The position numbers and the translations under genes were made by a program. The notes under the pieces are model-generated. The model did not search any database and was not told the DNA's origin. It was given only the letters and a program-made list of their open reading frames with translations. From positions 3,596,001-3,660,000 of the forward strand of contig JAHRBC010000004.1 in the NCBI GenBank assembly GCA_022702545.1: DNA of 64,000 bases, in the 5' to 3' direction. This DNA comes from Phycomyces nitens. Its lineage: Eukaryota > Mucoromycota > Mucoromycetes > Mucorales > Phycomycetaceae. This document shows positions 21,966 through 35,322 of the stretch, piece by piece (positions within the stretch are counted from its first letter, which is position 1; each line of letters begins with the position of its first letter).

Positions 21966-24694
21966 CAGTGTTTCTACTTGAGATCGAGACAATGTTATTT
22001 TTTTTAGATAAACAAAAAGAGAATTGAGACACAAAAGAATAGAATTTGGTCAAAGGGATATAGTCAAGGTAGAAATGACTAGTATTTTTTTTTTTTACCT
22101 GTAAGCATCTTTAAGTTCCCCCACCGAAGTGAGGAACAACCACGTTTGTTGTGGCGCTTTGTGTTGCTGTTGTTAGTCGAGGACTGAAGACTTCTGATTT
22201 ACCATTGCCACTCCAAATCTCCTGTACAATATAGAGCATGTTTTTTGCCGTCATGACATCCCTATTCTAAAAAATATTACAGTTGTTGCAAACTAATATT
22301 AGATGGATAGGTCTGTCGTTGGCATTTCGGAAATATCTTTGGTCTTTGGTCTTACAGGAGTTGCAAACCTACACAATCGATGTTGAATATAGAGAATAAA
22401 AAAAAATACGCAAGTGCCTTTGAAGTGTTAAATTCATTGATGTCCAAAAGGCACAATTCTCCAGTCTTTTGTTTTACAAGAAGATGCTTGTAATTTTTTT
22501 CGGATACTCCATGCTGTATACAAAATCTGACACTTGACTTGTCTGTAAGCCCATCCCCAAAGACAACCAAAAGCATCTTAGAAACATCTCCAGTTCTAAA
22601 GGCACGTCGATGAGAGTTTCCGTAATACTTTAGATTAAAGTGAGATGGGATAAAAACAACAAGTAATTGACTTATTACTTTGGTTGGACAGGTTGGTGTT
22701 GACACGGTGGATTTTATCCACCGGTGTTTGTTGTACCGTTGATCGCAGTGAACTTCGAAGTAGTGATGTATGTAGAAATGCCCCGAAGTAGTTAAATAGT
22801 CTCTTAATCTGTTATTTATTAAAATTGTCTTTCTATCCGTATTCATTTTCTCGTCCCTGAGTTGAACATTTATATTACATAGCCAACCCACCATGTGTCA
22901 GTGTATACTTTCAGGATTCCGCACGTTTGCTATACGGCGTCTCTTCTTTCTTTGTTATATTTTGTAGACCCATGGATAAGGATGTTGGTGGAATTGTCTA
23001 GGGTTTTCTATCGAACTCTAAATTCTTTCCAGTATACTTCAGCTACTCTGAAGCTATAAAAATTAAATAGTCGGCATATTGGCTATGATATATTGGGTAT
23101 GCCGTAGAGATTGGTTTCCTGATGTTGTTTTGACTGATGGGATATGTGTCTCAACTTTCTTGAGTCCTTGGACCACCTTCCTTACATCTTCATTTCTCAT
23201 TCGCTTAACGCTACCAGATGCATTGTAGTATTCTTTGGTAGTCAAGCGTCTTATATCATCACCATGACATGAGTTGAAGGCATCTCTTCTTCCAGGATCC
23301 ACCGTACACACTCGGAAATTCTCAGTAATTTCCTGGATACTAAAGTCGTTCGCTGTAAGCTCAACAGATAAAAAAATCCTAGAATTTAATATAAGCTTTT
23401 CATATATATATAAATAAAATGATAATAATGTCTTACCCTGAAATTCGCTCTTGTTATATAGATAAAACAGTTTGCTATTATATTTTCAAAGTTTTCTACA
23501 TAGTAGTTGCAATAGTCTTGCATGCAGAAGATGTTACCGCACCATAGTTCTTAATGCCATTCAGGTTGACAGTAAGATTAACCCCGTTTGTTTGAATCAG
23601 CTCTGTATTTATTGTCTGAAGATGTTGTAGTCTTGGGTAGTAGTGTTGTAACTCTACTATCCTTAAACGACCATAAATCACTCTGCTGACTCGGTACCAG
23701 CTATCTTGTTCAAATAAATCACTTGATAGATCTGTGACGCCTTGGAGGATATATTAATTGATAAAAATCTGTGCTTTATACACCACTTCTCGTAAGAAAG
23801 ACGATTGCAAGATAATTCTGTCGCGAGCATGTTGTACATGAACATTATTTAAGATAAAGAAGTCAAGAGTAATGGACAAGGTATATCGTTAATGACAGCC
23901 AAGCTCCCTATTTAGCAGCTGTAGAAAAGCCATGTTGTGGTTTGGTCATCCAAGACTTGCAAACAATTAGAACATGAGCTTCGTCTGGGTTATTCTTTCT
24001 TGACATGCGAGCTTTAGTTGCTTTTTATTTCGAATAAATTCTTTTACTGCAGGATATGGAATAGGACGCATCGTAAGGTAATATTGAAAAGAAGTGAATA
24101 AAACATATTCGACAGTAAGTTATCTTTAGATATGAAGCCAAACACGGTAACTTTTTCCAGCAGTTCAATATATCTTTTTTCTTTAAAGGGATATACAATC
24201 AAGTTGTTCGAATAAGGAGAACATTGCCGACAACTCGACAATGGATGAAGATATGACATGGGTGTACACAAATTCCAGGGTAATGAGGTTAGAAAACTAG
24301 CAAGAGAGCCCAAAGAAGCCCAATGGAAACAGTCAAAGCTACACACCCAAGATAAAAACTTGTTTCCTGTAATCACTTTACAAATGTTTGTAGAAAAAAA
24401 GACTTTCATTCTTCCAAAAGACCACACCTTCATCACGTATCTAGTAACTAAATGTTCAAATAAAAAATAAAAAAAAGTGTAAATTAGACTGGTGAAGATG
24501 CTCTTTATATATATTGTATGATTACCAAAAGAAAAAGACATGCTTAATTGACTGTGATTTTACAATCGATTAACTACTCTGCTAGTGCCTTTCTAAATCC
24601 CCTTGACCAAACTTTATTCTTTTTTGTCTCAATTCTCTTTTTTGTTTGTCCAAAAAAAAAACTAACATCGTCTCAATTTCAAGTAGAAACGCTG
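21966..24694. mobile_element. TIR transposon carrying a broken Fanzor/TnpB gene
   Basis: Terminal inverted repeats of about 93-97 bp: left 21966-22058 begins CAGTGTTTCTACTTGAGATC, and right 24598-24694 read in reverse begins CAGCGTTTCTACTTGAAATT. They stay alignable through a shared AGAGAATTGAGACA core to GGTCAA. The CAGTG-type terminus and a TA just outside the right end suggest a Tc1/mariner-like element; the left flank reads CA instead of TA. The interior of 2.5 kb holds the Fanzor-type pseudogene on the minus strand and no recognisable DDE transposase. Divergence between the TIRs and the many stops in the cargo suggest an old insertion. Confidence 0.75.
22111..24000 (-). pseudogene. Fanzor/TnpB (OrfB)-family nuclease, degenerate
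   Basis: The minus strand contains the family landmarks in order but in different frames. Around 23800 is NMLATELSCN; around 23660-23480 an N-terminal helical part (LQTINTELIQTNGVNL). An intron-like GTAAGA to TTACAG lies at about 23370-23440. At about 23300 is TVDPGRRDAF, the RuvC-I aspartate motif, followed by STGSVKR-like basic sequence (NASGSVKRMRN) and IPSVKT. At about 22930-23050 is YWKEFRVR then stop, then NILIHGSTKYNKERRDA. The 180-aa frame 22352-22894 carries VVFGDGLTDK and INEFNTSKA, the lead-in to the zinc ribbon. At about 22265 is NRDVMTAKNMLYIVQEIWSG, matching the RuvC-III RDVNAAxN motif. Intact members are RNA-guided DNA nucleases found in transposons. Stops, frameshifts and loss of the zinc-ribbon cysteines mean this copy cannot encode an active enzyme. 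Confidence 0.75.
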
Positions 24695-26513
24695 TAATGA
24701 CCGATGAAAAAGATGTTGTTTTAATAAATTTATTCATAAATATTAATTGATAAATCAAACATCAAGTGAAAACAAATAATTACCGTAATAATTTGACGTA
24801 TGGCTTTATTTTAGAATCAAGAAATGAGAAGCTGGAATGTGAATTCACAATATGTTTTTTTTTAAAAAGAGATCATTCAGTTATAGATCCATCTACTGTC
24901 ATTAATACTCAAGTGATTTTACTATTATTTGAACCTTTTGTTGGTTTGGTATAAAGATACTCTGACAATGTGACATTAACAATTGTTATTCTAAAAACAA
25001 TTGTAGGCCTACAATTACTTTAAAGTTGACGCTGAGGCTTGAAAAAACATTAAAAATGATCTTTTTGTTTGTCATATACCTTGAACTCTATCGGACCGCA
25101 GTACTCATTAGAAATTGCTTTATACACCTTTTTTTTATATGTAGATTACTGATCTTCACAAACGGATCATTGTCATTGGGCAGGTATCCCGCTTGAATGC
25201 TTCAAAGGAAAGGTCGGATACTTAAAAGAACCAATTGATATTTACTGGTTCTCTAAGAAGGATAACATGGAGATGCGGATACCAAGATATGTAGGTAATT
25301 GGACCTAATGGTCCCAAAAATGCCAAAGGGGTAAAATGTATCAACCTTTACAGACTACTGTAATTATAAATACCAAACTTGGCCTGGTTGTTTAATTAAT
25401 AAATTATCATTTTCAACGCTCAGCGTACTATCCAAAAGCCTTGTCAAAAACAAATCATAACGATTAGACTAGTCAACCTTTGCCCTTTCTTTTTTTTTTA
25501 TTAAAGCACCTAAAGAATGCAATGCCTTTTTTTAAAATCTTTTGGTTTTATCAGGCTCTATACCTTTTAGTTTATATAAATGCCGTTTTTTTCTTTCTTT
25601 CTTTGCACTATTTGCAAATATCACAGCATCTTGTGCATTATCTTTAAACCTTATCCATGCCTTTTACACTGAGGACATTATTAAGAAGATCAAGGATATA
25701 CAAAGTCGCGATTTTTATTTTTGTTTTTATGTATTGCCAATTGGTAAACACACTGATCTATCTTGTGCCAAAACATACCAGATTATGCTTATATTTCTTG
25801 AGAATAAATCATTTGCAGATAACCATTGCCTTTGTTATAGATTTCCCCTCAACTCCACTTTTTAATACTCTTGCTATTCGTCTCTTGATAATAGAATAAC
25901 AAACCAAACAATGGCCAGCTAGATTCTTTGATACTTGCGATTAGAAGCTTTTTTGTTTAAAAAAACAACAACAATACAAATGATACAGGAAAGCGTGACA
26001 GGAACTTTTAGAAAAGCATCATGCAAATAATAGGGGTGTAGTCAGCATGCTTTATGATACAAAATCACTATTTCTGTCCCTGGTCCTTGACAAAAAAAAA
26101 CTATTAGGTATGGTTACATCTTGTTCTATTGAAAATCATGCTAGATTCCAAAAAATAATAATATCAAAAATAATAAGTCCATGTAAAAAGGTAGTCATAT
26201 TTCTTGTAGAAAATGGAATATTTACAACAAATTAACCATATGATGCTGTACTCCTTTAGAGAAGCTTATTCTGAAAATATATATATATAAACACCCTTTT
26301 TTTAAAAAATTAGTTTTTAAAAGGTTTTAGACTGTATTGGTATTTTCACAAATAGTGATTACAGATTTTCTCATTTATTTGAATATAACGAAATATCTCC
26401 TGTTTCGCACGTCATATATAACATTAGGATATTGAATCACCGCCATTGTTTCTGTTTCATTTGCTCATTGGAGAGGTTTTGCAATTGTTTATTCTAGTCC
26501 ATATTACCCAAAC
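24695..26513. other. AT-rich intergenic sequence
   Basis: No gene recognised. Short open frames have strong AT bias. An AGAACCA...TGGTTCT inverted pair occurs near 25228-25256. Confidence 0.45.
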
Positions 26514-26654
26514 ATGGCAAGTGGACGTATTTTGAATATCCGGGACTATACCGATACTTTTCCATATCAAAAAATTACATTTTGGCAGAAATTCTGGGAT
26601 TCAATGTTACCAGTAGTATCCATTGAAAACGGCGGAGAATATAATATAAAATAA
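26514..26654 (+). CDS. Possible 46-aa peptide
   Basis: Open frame with ATG in a good context (AAACATGG), composition unlike the surrounding AT-rich noise: MASGRILNIRDY at the start and a Trp/Phe-rich centre (ITFWQKFWDSMLPVV). It has no signal peptide, and no family was recognised. It could be a chance frame or the first exon of something longer, though no convincing donor is seen. Reported with low confidence. Confidence 0.2.
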   Translation: MASGRILNIRDYTDTFPYQKITFWQKFWDSMLPVVSIENGGEYNIK

Positions 26655-27019
26655 TTGTTTCCTGAACAAAGTATAGCTTGAAAGCTGCTAAAAATGTATC
26701 AAAATTATATAATGCAGTACTCAAAACTATGTTTTTGTACATGCCATAAATAAATACTCTTGAGAGATAAAAAGTATAAAGGGGTTTTGATGGATAAGCA
26801 GCTTATCGGCCAACAAAAAAACACTGGTCTGGGATTGTAATCTCGATAAAGCAGAGCAGAGCGCAAAATGAGCACGTGACCCAATTAGATCTCCGAATTG
26901 TAAAAGAACAAAACCCCCAAAATCTCTATAGTGTCTCATCCCAACCCTTCAAAAACCAATTCTTTTACCACTGGAGTTTCATTTACGGTCTTGTTGTCCT
27001 ACCTTTCATATACATATAC

Positions 27020-28590
27020 ATGTGCCGTCTACTGCTTTACAAAGGCAAACAGCCTATCCTGCTCGCTCATGTAAGTCTATCGCACATGCATGTGTATATT
27101 TTAGCTTTGCAACCATAAAACTCAAAATATGTACATACAAACAAATATTTAGCTCTTGACCAATCCCGCTCATTCAATCATCAATCAGTCATTTGATTCA
27201 AAATTACGTCTGGATCATCGAAGACCACTCAATGGTAACAAGTCAATTCAATTGTACAACAACTAACCTTGACCCAAAAGGCGATGGATTTGGTGTTGGG
27301 TGGTATGATAGTGAGCCCGAGAAAGATACCCGGATTACACCCTGCATCTTTACCTCTGTCACCCCAGCCTGGAATAACAATAACCTTGTAAGATTGGCTG
27401 AAAAGGTCAAGAGTCCACTTGTATTTGCGCACGTAAGAGCAAGTACTTCTGGTGCAGTAACAGAAGTAAACTGTCATCCCTGGAAGTAAGTGAATATTTT
27501 AGTGTTGTGATTTTGTGTCTGGTATTTTAACCACTTTCTTTTTTAATGTGATTTAGCTATGGCCGTATCATGTGGATGCACAACGGAGGCATTGCTCAGT
27601 TTGATAAAGTAAGCCATTTTTTGTCATATTTTGTGCACTGGGGACTCACACAGCAGGATTTTAGATCAAGCGAAAGTTACAGAATTCTCTTCCAGAAGAG
27701 CTTTTTTTGTTTGTCCAAGGAAATACTGATTCAGAATGGGCATTTGCTCTGTTTTTGAGTTTTGTAAGTTTAATCTATACATACATGGGCAAGTAGGATT
27801 ACTGACGAACGAATGGTTTAATACAATCTAGCTTGCAAATCCAAAGGCCGAGCGGTTTGAGCACCAGGAATTAAAGGAAGCAATGGTAAAGACTATTGCC
27901 CAGCTCAATGCCTGGACAGAGGAGGAAGGAATCAAAGAGGTAAGCAGAGGTGTAATATATATATATATATTGTATTTTGGGTGTGGTATATTGATTCCTT
28001 GTGTGCATTCTATCCCTTGTTTATTGTAGCCATCCCTGTTGAACTTCGCTGTCACAGATGGTGCATCTGTAGTATGTGTGAGATACATTAGCAGCAAGAC
28101 CGAAGAAGCTGCGTCCCTCTATTTCTCTTCAGGCACACGCTTTGAGTGCTATCGGCCTGGATATTACCGCATGATCAAGGCTGACAGAAGAGAAGACATG
28201 GTGGTAGTTGCCAGCGGTAAGTCTATATGTTTTATTGATCAGAAATATATATATATACACATTGGGGCACCCTTGCATACAAAGGAACTTTTGTTGCTGC
28301 TATTTTTCATGTGGATTACTTATCATACCGACAAACCTGTTTGTATAGAGCCATTGACATTCGAAAAGGCTGATTGGCTTACTATTCCAACCAATACAGT
28401 GCTGGTGATCACACCAAAGTTAAATGTGCTTCTTCAGCCCATCAAAGACCAGTATTATACTGGAGACAGAGGCCTAGAAGTCAAGGTTGGAGAGGCTGAA
28501 GTCGCAAGGATACCAGAACCAAAGGCCCAGCTGTTCAAAGCACAGGTGGAGGAACAAATGCGGCATGATAGGCCAATGTCAGTGATATAA
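27020..28590 (+). CDS. DUG3: Dug3-type glutamine amidotransferase
   Basis: Eight exons (27020-27070, 27153-27234, 27281-27485, 27557-27608, 27665-27763, 27832-27939, 28030-28216, 28349-28590) give 341 residues with all frames joining correctly. The start MCRLLLYKG places the class-II amidotransferase nucleophile Cys at position 2, exposed after Met removal. Further family motifs are HSIINQSFDSKLRLDHRRPL, GDGFGVGWY, FAHVRAST, CHPWNYGRIMWMHNGG and FVQGNTDSEWAFALF. In yeast, Dug3 works with Dug2 in the cytosolic gamma-glutamyl-transpeptidase-independent breakdown of glutathione. Length matches the family (about 350). The 46-bp second intron has a clear ACTAAC branch site. An alternative annotation would be a generic YafJ-type amidotransferase. 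Confidence 0.9.
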
Positions 28591-28988
28591 AAGAAAAAAA
28601 AAAGGGTTTTTGCAAATCAGTTTACTTGCATGTAAGAAAAATGGCCAAAAAGACAAATCTGCGTTCCAACATAACATGCATCTAAAAATGAGGCTCCCCA
28701 TCCCTCCACGACCTCCTCTACCCCCCCTTATACATATATTTATATTTATATATATTTAGATATATATATATATATATGTATATAATCATATATTTATATC
28801 TGTTCTTCCTCTTCTTTGTCCTGTTCATCTTCATCTTACCTGATTCATTTCTCATTATTATATAATTTATAAAGACACACTTTTTGCCGCATATTATTAT
28901 AAATATATTAATGTATATTTAGATATATTTATACATATAGCGCTTGACGATAAATTACCAAGAAATACAAAATACAACAATTATAACC

Positions 28989-29039
<51 letters not shown>
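28591..29039. other. Intergenic with (AAT)n microsatellite
   Basis: AT-rich spacer between DUG3 and the mannosyltransferase gene. It holds a pyrimidine-rich tract at about 28700-28725, TATATA tracts, and an (ATA)n repeat at about 28990-29040 that abuts the start codon of the next gene. Confidence 0.6.
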
Positions 29040-30422
<1,383 letters not shown>

Positions 30423-30701
30423 GTTTATATATTTTTATACATTTTTTTTTAAAAAAAATACGCGACAGCTCCTGTATTATTTGTCTTGTCCGTCCTCTTT
30501 ATTACTATCTATACAATAATGTACCCAAATGCATCCGCAAAACAATAATATCTAAAGTGCCACCAGACCTTTTGCTTTTGACTGTGGGATTCCTTCTGTG
30601 TTTTGTGTGTGCTGCAAGCCAATATACTCTTGACTATGCAGCTTGATCTGGTTGTTTTGAAGAAGAAAAAAAGCGAATAATTTATTTTTTGAGCGAGGTT
30701 T

Positions 30702-32371
30702 TTAAAAAGTGTCTTTAGAACCATCTGCTTGTTCCCACATGAGGTTCATCTGGGTATTGATGATATCGTCTTCATAGAGGAACATGCATGTTTGTGTTTC
30801 TGCATTAAAAGATACTCCCTGGAGAGCCTTAGACATGTTCATTGTCTTTGTTAGATCGACATTGTAAAGGTGCTTTAGAGATCCATTACAGAGTTCCCAC
30901 AGCTCGGCTCTGATTGAATAGGTGTCCAGGATACACTGCCAGAGATGACAGACGTTTTGTTGCTCTACAAAATATTTTAACAAGGAATGTCAAGTATCTC
31001 TTTGCATTACCTAATGGAACCAATTGAGAGGACAATATCCTTGAACGCACCAGCGACTTGGCCTGGTAGGTTGTCTGGACAAAACGGCACGAGAGATCCT
31101 TAAAGTCAAGCCTAAAGATGCTGGTTGCTGCCTGCTTTTCACTATGGGTATTTACATGTTATTAAAAATCCCACAACAGCAACAACAACAACAACCAAAA
31201 AAAAAAAAAAGGGGGGGGGGGGGAAAGGACCAATCCTCCTTTGTTTTCTTTGTTTTACCTGTATTGATGATCGTCAAAAAGCCCTTGTCCTACCGCCAAA
31301 AGCCTTTCTTTAGACGAACCCTTGTCTGATCTGATCAGCTGAAATGATACTACGGGCACTGTAGATTCATATTAGTAAAAGCTTGATTTTGAGCCAAAAT
31401 ATCCTTACAGGAAGACGGTAGTATCGGTTCCAGTTCAACAAAAGCCACGGTTGGATTCATTGTCCAATGTTTGGACCCTTTGCACACCAATACATCCACA
31501 ACCCCATTGATTCCACCCACAAGAATGCACACAGATGATGCATGTACAGGAGAGGAATCCAGCAATTCTATTGCCACACTGGTCCCACCGCTCACTCTAG
31601 ATCTCAGTAATGTAGAGGGATGTATCTTTGGAAACCAATAAATACAATCATTCCTTTAGGTATCTCTTATCTGGCTCACCAATCCTTTGCTCAGGTTGTC
31701 TGGATAGAATTGGATGACATATAGTGCAGCATCTGAAAATCCACATGCAATCCAATGACATTCGTACACCTTGCCGCTCTCTGCCTTTAAAGAAAGATAA
31801 GAAGTTTGAATATCCCCCAAAAGCCTCCGTGATTACTTCTCTAAATGTTGATTCTGATATTGCTACTGAAGTAGAGTATCCCTTCATTGGACGGTCAAGA
31901 ATGATGGGATAACATGTCATCAAGAAAGGGTCAAATACAAACAATTGACAGTATCGCTGCCGATCGCGGTCGGCAGTACACCCCATAACATAGAGGTTAA
32001 CACGACCATGAACAATACCGTGTTCAACAGAAACTATATTAAACTTGAGACACGTGTATTCGTGTATATATATATATGTGTATATATAAGCAAAAAGAAA
32101 AAACACGCACAACACTTTGATCTCAATCTACCTCACGATCTTCGAGTCCTTTGAGTTGATTGGCAGCTAGGATCGCATACACTTTATAATCAGACACTCC
32201 CAAATCTCTGATCTCCAACATGTGTGCGTCATAGCGGTAGCAGGCTACAGGACAAGTGGTCCCAGGAACACATGTGGTGGTTGCCGAATAGATGAATGAT
32301 GCATGTGTAGATTCTGGATCAAACACATGAGCTGTTGAATTAAGACGAGTTTTTATGATTGAAGACACCAT
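30702..32371 (-). CDS. Uncharacterised 415-aa protein, beta-rich
   Basis: Seven exons on the minus strand (32371-32137, 32033-31837, 31784-31680, 31625-31409, 31358-31259, 31141-31011, 30964-30702) join with correct phases and canonical GT-AG sites into 415 residues. I do not recognise the family. The sequence is rich in short hydrophobic beta-like strands spaced by turns (VYECHWIACGFSDAALYVIQ, SSVCILVGGINGVVDVLVC, KERLLAVGQGLFDDHQY), which suggests a non-canonical beta-propeller. The C-terminus has CHLWQCILDTYSIRAELWEL and INTQMNLMWEQADGSKDTF. No signal peptide or membrane segment. It is convergent with the mannosyltransferase gene (280 bp between stops). The intron at 31142-31258 contains a poly-G and (AAC)n tract that may hamper sequencing. 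The exon model is self-consistent but unverified. Confidence 0.7.
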
Positions 32372-32846
32372 TGAGATGAACCACCAATAAACAATAACAA
32401 GTGCTTATTTATTTTGATTTTGCCTTTTTGCTTTTTAATTATTATTATTTTTTTTGTTTGAAAAAAAAAAAAGCTTATTCTATTACAACCCCCTTGTGAG
32501 GGTTATCCATCTGGTGTGCCTTGTTCTTTACTGTAGGCGCAAAGTACAAAAAATGCCGAGGGAATTTGTACATTAGACGACTATGGATTCTTATATGTTG
32601 GACAAAAGCTAGGCAATTATTATTGTATACGTGTTTCTAAACTCAAATACCAAAAACAAAAGAATCAAAGATAAAGATATTGTTGAGAAATGGATAAAAC
32701 ATGTTTATTATGTGCTATGTATGATAAAAGAACGATCCTCAGTACTCTACTGTCTGGACCCTCTTTTCTGTATATAAGAAGAAAAAAGAAAAAGAAAAAA
32801 GCTTTACAAAGATAATTGAAATATATATATGAAATATTGGTATAAT
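32372..32846. other. Intergenic sequence
   Basis: Short AT-rich spacer between the 415-aa protein gene (start side) and the 3' end of the glycerol-3-phosphate dehydrogenase gene. Poly-T/poly-A runs at about 32447-32472. Nothing else seen. Confidence 0.5.
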
Positions 32847-33935
32847 CTAGACATCGCGGACGATAGACTCTGGGGAAGCACCTTCATACACAATACGGTA
32901 CACGGTATCAAACAGAGGGAACTCTGGGACCATGTCTCTTCCGGTCAAGAACTCATGGACCTCTTGTGCGGTCAAGGTGCCCTGTAGCTTTTGGCCGTTC
33001 AACAACTCGGTCTCCAACTGGGAAATAGGCTTTCCAGTCTTGACAAAGGCTTCGGCTACCTTGCGGTTACGACCACCAGAGCAGGTTGTGATGAGATCAG
33101 CTGTTCCGCACGACTCGAAAAATGTCTCGTTTTCAACTGCATCTCCAAAGAAAGTCTGACCAAACTTGCGCATTTCCATGAGACCAAGGCGGATAATGGC
33201 TGCCTTTGTGTTGCTTCCGAGACCAAGACCATCCGAGAAACCAGCTCCGACGGCAACGATGTTCTTCAAGGCACCACACAGCTGGACACCAGTATAGTCC
33301 TTGATGACATTGATACGGAAGTAATCGGTGTGGAAGACACGGTGCCAGACCTGACCGTCTTCAACGCTGTCGCAACCAATGGTAGATTCACAGAATCTCT
33401 CTCTGGCTACTTCATCAGCAATGTTGGCACCACTCAAGGCAGCACAGGGGATGTTGAGGATACGGGAGATTTCCTCTGAGAACAGACGAGTGCCGGTAGG
33501 TGTGATTTCAAGACCCTTGATGAGCGAAATGGCTCTGGCACCTGGAGACAGCTGGCCCTTCATCTTCTCGCATATGCCACGGACAAACTGATGAGGAAGG
33601 ACAAAGATGACGAGAGTGGCATCTCTGCAGGCATCGACCAGATCGGGAACGGCAACGACATTTACAGGAAGAGGGACACCCTTGAGGTACTTTACATTCT
33701 CATGGTCGTGGTTGATGATATCGGTCAACTTCTTGTCACCAATCATTTCTTCAAACACCCATTGGCGGACAGTGGGAGAGAATTGCTGAGGATACTTGTG
33801 GACGTTGTTGCCAATGATCTTTGCAATGGCAGAACCCCTGGAAAATGTAGGGTCAGTATATCAAGGCCACAAAAAGAATTGTCTAATGTCTTACCAGTTT
33901 CCTGAGCCAATGATGCAGACATGTTCAAGAGACAT
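32847..33935 (-). CDS. GPD1: Glycerol-3-phosphate dehydrogenase, NAD-dependent
   Basis: Two exons (33935-33895 and 33837-32847) encode 343 residues. The small first exon supplies the N-terminal nucleotide-binding loop: MSLEHVCIIGSGNW joined to GSAIAKIIG, a GxGNWG motif. Other family motifs are FVLPHQF, SLIKGLE, SGANIADEVA, GALKNIVAVGAGFSDGLGLG with the catalytic Lys, NTKAAIIRLG and TCSGGRNRKVAEAF. It reduces dihydroxyacetone phosphate to glycerol 3-phosphate with NADH in the cytosol, supplying lipid backbones, glycerol as osmolyte, and NAD regeneration. The length fits the family. The start is fixed by the Rossmann loop and the intron. The last residues are ESIVRDV; no peroxisomal targeting tripeptide is present. 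Confidence 0.95.
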
Positions 33936-35322
33936 CTTTATTGTATTATTCTATAGTGGAAAGAGATGGAGATAGAGCTTAATCGTTGACAGACAAGTCT
34001 CCTTTTATACTTGGAGAGCGCCTTTAGAAAACTCAAGATGCCGGTGGATTTTGATGATCCGACATATACTCCGAAGGTCTCTCTCTCTCTCTCTCTTTTT
34101 TTTTTTTGGTTTCATTTTTAGATAATGATGGTGTGCCTGAATATGGTAGATATGGACCTGTTTTTTTTTGCACAAGAAATAAAGACAGCTGGTCCCCAAA
34201 AAAAAACAAATACAAACGTATTGCTCCTATTGTCATGGCAATTTCATAATTGAATCTTGGAAATCATAAAGGTTTGTGACACAGCAATGTGCATTATCTT
34301 GTTCTATACGTCACTTTGCCATGAATAGACAATATGTTGGCATAGCAATGGTAACAATTAGATCCAAGGTGCTTGGGGACCATTGTAGACATCGTTGTTT
34401 TGAGACAAAATTGAAATCTGATTATTATCGCCGCCCAAGAGGTTAGTTTGAGGTTGTTTGATGAAAATGATAACCAATTTGGGGGGAGTGGGGAGGCGAA
34501 AGGCTGTTTGCCTAATAAATAAGTATTAACTGATAGGCATCTAGAGAATACGATTCGCTTTGTTTAAGGAAGCGCCAGGGACGTGCAACCACGATGACGC
34601 TTCCCGGATTACAATCCGACTCCCGATAGCAGAGAACCGATTCATCTTTTACGTCATGCTTCAAAGAGCTTAGTCGTATCTTTGGCCATCAATAAGGACA
34701 TGTATGTATATATTTCACGGTGCACACACGATTTCTATTTGTAATTCCCCTTATGGGCAATAGGAATGGAACTTGTGATCTCAGAAACCAGAAAATGGCC
34801 CAAACTACCATATACTTTAAAAAAAAAATTCATTTCACTAATATTCTACCTGTGTGTGCGTGTGTGCGTGTGTGTGGGGGATCAAGGTTCAATCATCATC
34901 GATTGAATTACATGAAATTATCACACGTCATCACATGTTATTGAAGCTATCTAGCTATCTATCTATCCATCCATCCTTCCATCATTGGTCATGTCCAATT
35001 TTATGGTGATGGTGATGATGGTGATCAGTGGTCCTTGATTTGATCCAAGCCATTATCATCCAAAGAAGCCTGTCACAATAGCAATGGCCAAAGCATTAGA
35101 GCAAACGTATATTACAAATCATCATGTTATATTGTAATTGCACCCTTTCTCTCAAAATATATACGCATTGGTCCATTGGATTTCACCAAAATGTATCGGA
35201 CCTTGAATGGTTTCTGATGATTCGCTCTCGTTTGATCCTGTGGGCATTCTGCCAACCACCACCACCACCACCCACACACACACACACACCTCTTTAAGCA
35301 ATCTCCCTTGTGTCAATCGAGG
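33936..35322. other. Divergent intergenic region GPD1 / GLO3
   Basis: About 1.4 kb shared by two divergently transcribed genes. It contains (TC)n and (GT)/(CA)n tracts (34080-34099, 34852-34874, 35274-35289). Two consecutive small inverted repeats lie at about 34567-34617 (GGAAGCG...CGCTTCC and GGATTACAATCC), and a TTACGTCA motif at about 34649 resembles a CRE/bZIP site. No gene recognised. Confidence 0.5.
34013..34019 (-). promoter_or_regulatory. TATA box of the GPD1 gene
   Basis: TATAAAA on the minus strand (context AAGTATAAAAGGAG) about 80 bp upstream of the start codon, followed by a pyrimidine-rich leader (CTCTATCTCCATCTCTTTCC). This matches promoters of highly expressed fungal genes. 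Confidence 0.6.

Noticed and set aside
22352..22894. 180-aa frame taken as an intact gene
   Set aside because: It is only the C-terminal part of the Fanzor/TnpB relic; the essential upstream and downstream motifs lie in other frames.
24044..24541. 165-aa minus frame and a 70-aa plus frame inside the TIR element
   Set aside because: No recognisable domain on either strand, AT-rich composition, and no start or splice context; left as undefined interior of the element.
34567..34617. Adjacent hairpins suggestive of a tRNA (GGAAGCG...CGCTTCC and GGATTACAATCC)
   Set aside because: No A or B box and no workable cloverleaf on either strand; kept only as small inverted repeats.
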